Assembly (NCBI GenBank): GCA_017538005.1
Contig: JAFYJR010000048.1
Coordinates: 1-13,012 of the forward strand
Reading direction: 5' to 3'
Origin: Clostridia bacterium
GTDB lineage: Bacteria > Bacillota > Clostridia > Oscillospirales > Acutalibacteraceae
DNA: 13,012 nucleotides
The first letter of the stretch is position 1. The number at the start of each line of letters is the position of its first letter. The translations under genes and the position numbers were made by a program. This document shows, one piece after another, positions 7,737-13,012 of the stretch. The notes below the pieces were generated by a model. It made no database searches, was not told the origin of the DNA, and saw nothing but the letters and a program-made list of their open reading frames with translations.

Positions 7737-7765
7737 ATTTTATCTTTAATTGCACCCTATGTCAA
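7737..7765 (-). promoter_or_regulatory. Promoter of the zinc-ribbon gene (interleaved with the divergent one)
   Basis: Read on the - strand, a perfect -35 box TTGACA (7765-7760) is followed by a 17-base spacer and the -10 box TAAAAT (7742-7737), one mismatch from consensus. Transcription would begin near 7730, giving a leader of about 27 bases to the start at 7703. The -35 box lies inside the spacer of the + strand promoter at 7750-7778. Confidence 0.75.
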
Positions 7766-7778
7766 CTTATGCTATAAT
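7750..7778 (+). promoter_or_regulatory. Promoter of the ion transporter (and probably downstream pot genes)
   Basis: A -35 box TTGCAC (7750-7755) is followed by a 17-base spacer and a perfect -10 box TATAAT (7773-7778) preceded by TGC, which makes an extended -10. The start of transcription would be near 7785, with a leader of about 29 bases. The -35 box lies inside the spacer of the opposing promoter, so polymerase cannot occupy both at once. Confidence 0.82.
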
Positions 7779-7813
7779 TCAGTACAAGTCTTTATAATAA
7801 ATGAGGTTTAACC

Positions 7814-9178
7814 ATGATTCTCGCAAAAATCTTCGCCGTGATTATCTTTCTTACGATGTTTTATCTCATCGTAACAGAGAGATTTGAGCGTCATAAAACA
7901 ACGCTTGTTGCAGGCGCTGCGACTATTATAGTCGTTTTTCTGGCATGTATGCGCTCTTTCGGCGCCGTCTGGCGTTCACTGAACCTGTACAGTCTTGTCA
8001 CTCTCGGCTTCTGGTACGGCGGAGGCGAGTCGGCAAGCGGCATAAACTGGGCCACCATCATCTTCATAGCCGGTATGACGGTTATGGTAGAAGGTATGGG
8101 TCACGCCGGTTTCTTCAGCTGGCTCTGTCTCAAAATAGCAAAACTCGTAAAATATCGTACCGTACCGCTGCTCATCTGCTTTATGCTGATGTCCGCTTTC
8201 CTTGCGATGTTCATAGACAGTATCACTGTTATCATGTTCCTGGCATCTGTCACTATAACACTTGCCGCAACACTCAAGTTTGATCCGATTCCGATCATTC
8301 TTGCCGAGATCTTCTGCGCAAACCTCGGCGGCAGCGCCACGATGTGCGGCGACCCGCCCAACATCATCATCGGTACTGCGCTCGGTTATTCATTCTTCGA
8401 CTTCCTTTTGAATACCGGTGAGATAGTAGGCGTTGCGCTTATTTTTGTAGTTCTGTATTTCTTCCTGACCATGAGAAAACCTCTCCTTGAGTCTGAGAAG
8501 AACAGACCTGACGATATCGTTTATCCGAATCCGTCTGACAGTATAACAAACAAAACAGGCTTTATCGGAGCAATAGTCGTATTTCTTATAGTGGTAGCAC
8601 TTCTTGTAACCCATTCGATGACTGAACTCTCAGTCGCGACCATAGGCGTTATAGCGACAATACTTACGATTATCTCAACCTGTATAGCGTATAACCCCAA
8701 AACAATGGGGGAGATATTCAGGAAAGTTGACTACAAGACACTTCTCTTCTTTGTCGGACTCTTTATAGTTGTTTCCGGTCTTGAAGAGACAGGATGTCTC
8801 GAAGTTGTCGCACACTTCATCAGCAAACTCTCAGGCGGCAACATAATGATAATGATAGCCATCATTCTCTGGATTTCCGCCATCTTCTCAGCAATCGTGG
8901 ACAATATCCCGTTTGCCGCCACCATGGTACCCGTTATCCAGGCCATGGCGGCCTCCGCGGGCGTGCCTCTTGAGACACTCGCGTGGACGCTCGCTCTCGG
9001 CACGGACATCGGAGGAAGCGCGACTCCCGTCGGCGCTTCGGCAAACGTTGTGGGTACATCCCTCTCGGCGAAGTCCGGTCATCCCATAACATGGGGCAAG
9101 TACTGCAAGTACAACGCGCCGGCTACTGTTATAGTCATCGCAATCTGTATGGTAATGCTCTTTATCAAGCACACTTGA
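7814..9178 (+). CDS. ArsB/NhaD (IT superfamily) ion transporter
   Basis: The 454-residue membrane protein has about 11-12 hydrophobic helices and the doubled re-entrant signature of the ion transporter superfamily that includes ArsB, NhaD, CitM and DASS proteins. The first half has GGSATMCGDPPN at 172-183. The second half has GGSATPVGASAN at 400-411. This internal repeat is how the two halves build the substrate site in structurally known relatives. The aspartate-rich DIGGSATP segment resembles ArsB/NhaD-type members more than the tricarboxylate ones. The substrate could be an anion such as arsenite, citrate or sulfate, or Na+/H+; the sequence does not decide. There is no arsR or arsC nearby, which argues weakly against arsenite. 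GAGG at 7803-7806 precedes the start by 7 bases. The gene leads a possible six-gene transcript from the divergent promoter. Confidence 0.88.
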   Translation: MILAKIFAVIIFLTMFYLIVTERFERHKTTLVAGAATIIVVFLACMRSFGAVWRSLNLYSLVTLGFWYGGGESASGINWATIIFIAGMTVMVEGMGHAGFFSWLCLKIAKLVKYRTVPLLICFMLMSAFLAMFIDSITVIMFLASVTITLAATLKFDPIPIILAEIFCANLGGSATMCGDPPNIIIGTALGYSFFDFLLNTGEIVGVALIFVVLYFFLTMRKPLLESEKNRPDDIVYPNPSDSITNKTGFIGAIVVFLIVVALLVTHSMTELSVATIGVIATILTIISTCIAYNPKTMGEIFRKVDYKTLLFFVGLFIVVSGLEETGCLEVVAHFISKLSGGNIMIMIAIILWISAIFSAIVDNIPFAATMVPVIQAMAASAGVPLETLAWTLALGTDIGGSATPVGASANVVGTSLSAKSGHPITWGKYCKYNAPATVIVIAICMVMLFIKHT

Positions 9179-9196
9179 TGTCAAAGGAGTTTAAAT

Positions 9197-9820
9197 ATGT
9201 CTGAAAACAAACAACTTATCATAACCATAGGCCGTCAGTTCGGCAGCATGGGTCATAAAATAGCTCATCAGCTCGGCAAGGAACTTGATCTTCCCGTAGT
9301 TGATAAGGATCTGCTTTTCCTCATGGCGGAAAACCACGGCTTTGACGGAGATTTTCTGAAAAACTATGATGAAAAACCTGTCAACCGCTGGACATCAGGT
9401 GAGGCGAGAGGCATGTCCAACTCCATTGAAAAGGTTCTCGCCGACATGATTTTCAAATATCAGTCCGACCTTGTAGCCACAGGCGGATCTTTCATCTTTG
9501 TCGGACGCTGCGCCGAGTGGAATCTGCGCGGCTGTGGTAACCATATCCGTATCTTCATCACCGCTGATGACGATGCCAGAATTGCCCATATTGCGGAACT
9601 TCGCGAGCTTTCCAAGAAAGACGCTGAGGCCCTCATGCACAAGATGGACAAGAGAAGAAAGAACTACAACCACAGCCACGGAAACAAACACTGGGGCGAA
9701 ACAGAAAACTATGATCTTATTGTAAACACATCGGACCTCGGACTTGAGGGCTCCGTTGAGGTTATAAAGAATTATGTCAATGTCTGGAAAAAGAAGAACA
9801 GCATTGACACTGATGACTGA
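9197..9820 (+). CDS. Cytidylate kinase-like family protein
   Basis: This 207-residue protein belongs to the cytidylate kinase-like (Cytidylate_kin2) group of P-loop proteins, distinct from the essential CMP kinase Cmk. The phosphate loop reads GRQFGSMGHKIA at 12-23, where a P-loop lysine or arginine position is changed compared with the usual nucleotide kinase loop. It is followed by LDLPVVDKDLL, an ATGGSFIFVGRCAEW strand-loop (94-108), ITADDDARI (121-129) and a basic lid region KRRKNYNHSHGNKHW (152-166). The family is common in Clostridia, often near transporters, and its substrate has not to my knowledge been established. The gene sits 18 bases after the transporter (AAGGAG at 9184-9189) and 19 bases before potA, so it is likely cotranscribed with both. 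A regulatory or nucleotide phosphorylation role tied to uptake is only a guess. Confidence 0.85.
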   Translation: MSENKQLIITIGRQFGSMGHKIAHQLGKELDLPVVDKDLLFLMAENHGFDGDFLKNYDEKPVNRWTSGEARGMSNSIEKVLADMIFKYQSDLVATGGSFIFVGRCAEWNLRGCGNHIRIFITADDDARIAHIAELRELSKKDAEALMHKMDKRRKNYNHSHGNKHWGETENYDLIVNTSDLGLEGSVEVIKNYVNVWKKKNSIDTDD

Positions 9821-9839
9821 CGGGAGAGGAAGTGCATAG

Positions 9840-10994
9840 GTGGAAAAGAAAACAATAATCGAACTTAAAGACATATCGGTAGCCTTCGGCGACCAGACTG
9901 TCCTGCAGAACCTCAATCTCTATATTCGTGACGGGGAGTTTGTAACACTCCTCGGACCTTCGGGTTGCGGCAAGACCACAACTCTGCGAATAATAGCGGG
10001 TTTCCAGGAGCCTGACACCGGCGAGGTTATCTTTGAAGATAAATGCATCAATGGTGTTCCGGCTCACGAGAGACAGGTGAACACCATTTTTCAGCGTTAT
10101 GCGCTGTTTCCTCATCTCAATGTCTATGACAATATCGCTTTCGGTCTGCGCATCCGCAAGATGCCCGAGCCGGAGATAAAGAAGAAGGTCGAAGAGATGC
10201 TTGAACTCGTCGATCTGAAAGGCTTTAACCGCCGTTCGATTGATTCTCTCTCCGGCGGTCAGCAGCAGCGTATAGCGATAGCCAGAGCCCTGGCTGTCGA
10301 CCCTCGCGTGCTGCTGCTCGACGAGCCGCTCGGCGCTCTCGACCTTAAGCTCCGCAAGGACATGCAGGTTGAGCTTAAGGCCATTCAGCAGCGCCTCGGC
10401 ATCACTTTCATCTATGTAACCCACGACCAGGAAGAAGCTCTCTCCATGTCCGACACTATTGTTGTCATGGACCATGGTGAGATTCAGCATATCGGCACTC
10501 CCGAAGATATCTACAACGAGCCCGCAAACGCCTTTGTCGCGGACTTTATAGGCGAGTCAAACATACTTGACGGCGTTATGAAAAAGGACTTCAAGATAGA
10601 GTTTTCCGGCCATGTGTTTGACTGCGTTGACAAAGGCTTCAAGGAAAATGAACTTGTCGATGTTGTCATCCGTCCCGAGGATGTTGATATCACGTCACCG
10701 GACAAAGGAATGATTTCCGGCATCGTTACAAACGTCACTTTCAAGGGCGTTCACTACGAGATAATCGTTGACGTCAAAGGTTTCAAGTGGATGATTCAGA
10801 CTACCGATTTCGCCGCCGCAGGTGACGAGATAGGCCTTCTGATTAAACCCGATGAAATACATGTAATGAAGAAATCCAAATACTCCGGTCTTTACGGCGA
10901 CTACTCAAGCTTCTCTGACGAGATGGACCACATTTCCGACGCTGAGGAGATAATCGTCGAAACTGAGGTGGAAAATGAAGAACAGGACTTATAA
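9840..10994 (+). CDS. potA: Spermidine/putrescine ABC transporter ATP-binding protein
   Basis: This 384-residue ATPase energises the polyamine importer PotABCD at the inner face of the membrane. The nucleotide-binding domain (about 6-240) has Walker A GPSGCGKTT at 39-47, the Q-loop glutamine at 85 followed by RYALFPHLNVYDNI, the signature LSGGQQQR at 137-144, Walker B LLLDEP at 158-163 and the H-loop histidine at 195. A TOBE regulatory domain follows (about 250-355). After it comes an acidic tail of about 30 residues (EMDHISDAEE to the end), longer than in typical PotA. The start is GTG, supported by GAGAGGA at 9824-9830, 9 bases upstream. The end overlaps potB by 20 bases. The assignment to polyamines rests on the potB, potC and potD neighbours; related Fe3+ or sulfate importers have similar ATPases. 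Confidence 0.93.
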   Translation: MEKKTIIELKDISVAFGDQTVLQNLNLYIRDGEFVTLLGPSGCGKTTTLRIIAGFQEPDTGEVIFEDKCINGVPAHERQVNTIFQRYALFPHLNVYDNIAFGLRIRKMPEPEIKKKVEEMLELVDLKGFNRRSIDSLSGGQQQRIAIARALAVDPRVLLLDEPLGALDLKLRKDMQVELKAIQQRLGITFIYVTHDQEEALSMSDTIVVMDHGEIQHIGTPEDIYNEPANAFVADFIGESNILDGVMKKDFKIEFSGHVFDCVDKGFKENELVDVVIRPEDVDITSPDKGMISGIVTNVTFKGVHYEIIVDVKGFKWMIQTTDFAAAGDEIGLLIKPDEIHVMKKSKYSGLYGDYSSFSDEMDHISDAEEIIVETEVENEEQDL

Positions 10995-11793
10995 CGGCAT
11001 CTCCGCGCCTTACGCGCTCTGGTGCGTTGTCTTCATCGTTGCGCCTCTCGCGATAGTTGCTTACTACGCGTTTACGGATAAGACCGGGGCGTTTACATGG
11101 GACAACATAAGCGGTCTTTCGATGTATGCGGACACCATTGCCCGTTCCGTATACTTCGGAATAATAGCGACGATAATCTGTCTGATTATCGCGTATCCTC
11201 TCGCTTACTGTTTTGCCAAAACCAAAGTATCAACTCAGAAGATACTCGTAATGCTCATAATGGTACCGATGTGGATGAACTTCCTGCTTCGCACATACGC
11301 GATAATGGTGCTTTTTGAGGATACGGGTATAATCAACAATATACTTGCGGCAATCGGCCTGCCGCATATTCATATAATCAACACGAGCGGCGCCGTTATC
11401 TTCGGCATGGTATACAATTACCTGCCGTTCATGGTACTGCCGCTCTACACTTCCATGACAAAGCTCGACGGCAAGCTTATAGAGGCCGCGCGCGACCTCG
11501 GCGCGACGGGCTTTCAGACCCTGCGCGATGTCATGATACCGCTCACGAGCGCCGGCATAGTTTCCGGTATAACGATGGTATTTGTACCGTCTGTGTCAAC
11601 CTTCTACATAAGCCAGAAACTCGGCGGCGGTAAGTACACGCTTATCGGCGACGTTATAGAGATGCAGTTCCAGACCGCCTATAACTACAACCTCGGCGCG
11701 TCCATCTCACTGCTTCTCATGGTATTCATCCTTTTCTGCCTGTTTGTCATGAACAGGTTCGGCGATACTGAAGAGGGAGGTGTGGTTGCATGA
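10975..11793 (+). CDS. potB: Spermidine/putrescine ABC transporter permease
   Basis: This 272-residue integral membrane protein has six predicted transmembrane helices and forms half of the polyamine channel together with PotC. The cytoplasmic EAA loop, which contacts PotA, reads EAARDLGATGFQTLRDVMIPL at 170-190 with the conserved E-A-A and G residues. Other PotB-type segments are MVPMWMNFLLRTYAIM (96-111) and PSVSTFYISQKLGGGKYTLIG in the last third. The start lies 20 bases inside the 3' end of potA with GAGGTGG just upstream, so translation is probably coupled. The last four bases overlap potC. Length and segments are standard for the family. Confidence 0.94.
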   Translation: MKNRTYNGISAPYALWCVVFIVAPLAIVAYYAFTDKTGAFTWDNISGLSMYADTIARSVYFGIIATIICLIIAYPLAYCFAKTKVSTQKILVMLIMVPMWMNFLLRTYAIMVLFEDTGIINNILAAIGLPHIHIINTSGAVIFGMVYNYLPFMVLPLYTSMTKLDGKLIEAARDLGATGFQTLRDVMIPLTSAGIVSGITMVFVPSVSTFYISQKLGGGKYTLIGDVIEMQFQTAYNYNLGASISLLLMVFILFCLFVMNRFGDTEEGGVVA

Positions 11794-12632
11794 AAAAACG
11801 CCTCTCTGTAAAAGCGAAGGTCTATATGGTCCTTATCTTTATCCTTCTGTATGCGCCCATCTTCGTACTGATATTCTATTCGTTCAACTCATCAAACAGT
11901 ACGAGCGTTTTCGCGGGCTTTTCAACCCGCTGGTATGGTGAACTCTTCTCAGACCTTAAGACGATGGCTGCTTTCAAGAACACACTTGTACTTGCCGTAC
12001 TGTCATCCGTTATTTCAACTGTTCTCGGCACAATTGCAGCCACGGGACTTCATTACTCAAGAACAAAGTGGTATAAGAGCTCGGTAATGACCGTCACGAA
12101 TATCCCTATGATGAATCCGGATATCGTAACCGGTATCTCAATGATGCTTCTTTTCGTATTTATCGGAATGATGCTCAAACTCTCGGGCGTGCTCGGATTT
12201 ACAACCATGCTGATAGCGCATATCACCTTTGAACTGCCGTATGTTATCCTTAACATCCTGCCCAGATTCAAGTCCATGGACAAATATCTGACAGAAGCCG
12301 CCTGTGACCTGGGCTGTACGCCCGTTCAGGCCTTCTTCAAGGTCACTTTGCCGTATATCAAGGCCGAGATACTTGCCGCCTTCATAATGGCATTTACGCT
12401 CTCACTGGACGATTTCGTAATATCCTACTTTGTATCGGGTCCCGAGTTCCAGACTTTACCCATCCGTATCTACTCAATGACAAAGAGGAGAGTAACACCC
12501 GATATGTACGCTCTCTCCGCCATTATCTTTGTCGCAGTATTCATTCTTCTTCTCCTGACAAACATTGCCCAGGATGAAGACTTCCGCGAAAGGCTGAAAA
12601 AACGCCGCGAGAGGAGGTCGAAAACGGCATGA
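11790..12632 (+). CDS. potC: Spermidine/putrescine ABC transporter permease
   Basis: The 280-residue partner permease of PotB has six predicted transmembrane helices and the EAA loop EAACDLGCTPVQAFFKVTLPY at about 169-189. The segments NIPMMNPDIVTGISMM (104-119) and TLSLDDFVISYFVSGP in the last third are typical of PotC. The C-terminus ends in a strongly basic cytoplasmic tail (RERLKKRRERRSK). The start is set by GGGAGG (11775-11780), 9 to 10 bases upstream, and overlaps the potB stop as ATGA. The same kind of four-base overlap joins it to potD, so the permease and binding protein genes are tightly coupled. Confidence 0.95.
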   Translation: MKKRLSVKAKVYMVLIFILLYAPIFVLIFYSFNSSNSTSVFAGFSTRWYGELFSDLKTMAAFKNTLVLAVLSSVISTVLGTIAATGLHYSRTKWYKSSVMTVTNIPMMNPDIVTGISMMLLFVFIGMMLKLSGVLGFTTMLIAHITFELPYVILNILPRFKSMDKYLTEAACDLGCTPVQAFFKVTLPYIKAEILAAFIMAFTLSLDDFVISYFVSGPEFQTLPIRIYSMTKRRVTPDMYALSAIIFVAVFILLLLTNIAQDEDFRERLKKRRERRSKTA

Positions 12633-13012
12633 AAAGATTCATTACAATTCTCATAGCTACATGCCTGATTCTCTCGCTCACAATCCCTGCTTTCGCGGAG
12701 GAAGAGGTATATTACCTCGACGACTATGCCATCGACGAGGATTATTACAGAGACAATTCCTACAAAGGCACTGTCCTTAATGTCTATAACTGGGGCGAGT
12801 ACATCTCAGACGGTTCCGAGGATTCCCTCGATGTAAACAAATACTTTGAGGAACTCACCGGTATCAAGGTAAATTACACTAATTTCGACAGCAACGAGGA
12901 TATGTACGCGAAAATCAAATCAGGCGGAGCGAACTACGATGTGGTAATACCGTCTGACTACATGATCCAGCGCATGGCGGAGGAGGGGATGCTTCTTCCG
13001 CTCGACTACGAC
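12629..13012 (+). CDS. potD: Spermidine/putrescine-binding protein, N-terminal part (runs off window)
   Basis: The first 128 residues of a periplasmic-binding-protein-type solute receptor are present and run off the window end. Residues 1-23 are a signal peptide with the type I cleavage pattern IPAFA before EEE. A strongly acidic, tyrosine-rich stretch (about 24-43) follows. The PotD fold starts with LNVYNWGEYI, where the W-G-E-Y-I segment is the family hallmark; YDVVIPSDYMIQRM and LLPLDYD are also typical. PotD delivers spermidine or putrescine to PotBC. There is no lipobox: the only early cysteine, C12 in IATCLIL, sits inside the hydrophobic core with threonine before it. This is unusual in monoderm bacteria, where the receptor is normally a lipoprotein. 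AGGAGGT at 12612-12618 precedes the start. Confidence 0.92.
   Translation, partial: MKRFITILIATCLILSLTIPAFAEEEVYYLDDYAIDEDYYRDNSYKGTVLNVYNWGEYISDGSEDSLDVNKYFEELTGIKVNYTNFDSNEDMYAKIKSGGANYDVVIPSDYMIQRMAEEGMLLPLDYD

Noticed and set aside
7704..7813. Possible riboswitch or other structured leader in the divergent intergenic region
   Set aside because: Both predicted leaders are under 35 bases and A/T-rich, leaving no room for an aptamer; the two promoters explain the sequence.
7814..9178. Arsenite efflux pump call for the transporter
   Set aside because: The superfamily match is clear but there is no arsR, arsC or arsA nearby, and the sequence alone does not separate ArsB from other family members.
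9777..10490. 237-codon open frame on the - strand over potA
   Set aside because: It lies opposite the conserved ATPase domain of potA and shows no domain; long antisense frames are common where codon use is biased.

Overview
The window looks like a chromosomal segment from an anaerobic, Gram-positive-type Clostridia (Bacillota), possibly an uncultured gut Oscillospirales-like lineage. This is inference from three things: the gene order dxs-tlyA-nadK-argR-recN, strong AGGAGG-type ribosome binding sites, and a rubrerythrin with its rubredoxin domain at the N-terminus. All but one of the genes lie on the + strand. No RNA gene, CRISPR array, insertion sequence, phage gene or clear repeat was found.

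Region 1 (1-6717) is a tightly packed row of genes with gaps of 11 bases or fewer and several overlaps, probably one transcript. It holds the 3' end of dxs (isoprenoid precursor synthesis), tlyA (rRNA 2'-O-methyltransferase family), nadK (NADP synthesis), argR (arginine repressor), recN (break repair), tyrS (tyrosyl-tRNA synthetase), and a secreted, membrane-anchored PIG-L-type deacetylase. The last gene is the unusual member of an otherwise housekeeping set.

Region 2 (6714-7406) is a single-gene unit. A strong promoter, whose -35 box covers the stop codon of the deacetylase gene, drives a rubrerythrin with the rubredoxin domain first. It ends at a perfect 13-bp hairpin with a GAAA loop. The same hairpin, read from the other side, ends a small convergent zinc-ribbon gene on the - strand.

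Region 3 (7416-7813) holds the zinc-ribbon gene and a 110-bp divergent intergenic region. Two near-consensus promoters pointing away from each other are interleaved there: the -35 box of each lies inside the spacer of the other.

Region 4 (7814-13012) is a second compact row: an ArsB/NhaD-type ion transporter, a cytidylate kinase-like protein, then potA, potB, potC and the start of potD (polyamine ABC importer). The gaps are 18 and 19 bp and the pot genes overlap, so all six may be read from the divergent promoter. PotD has a clear signal peptide but no lipobox cysteine, which is odd for a monoderm.

I did not find a convincing previously undescribed multi-gene system. The points most worth a second look are the interleaved divergent promoters, the anchored PIG-L protein, the transporter/cytidylate kinase-like/polyamine gene grouping, the non-lipoprotein PotD and the altered HIGH motif of TyrS.
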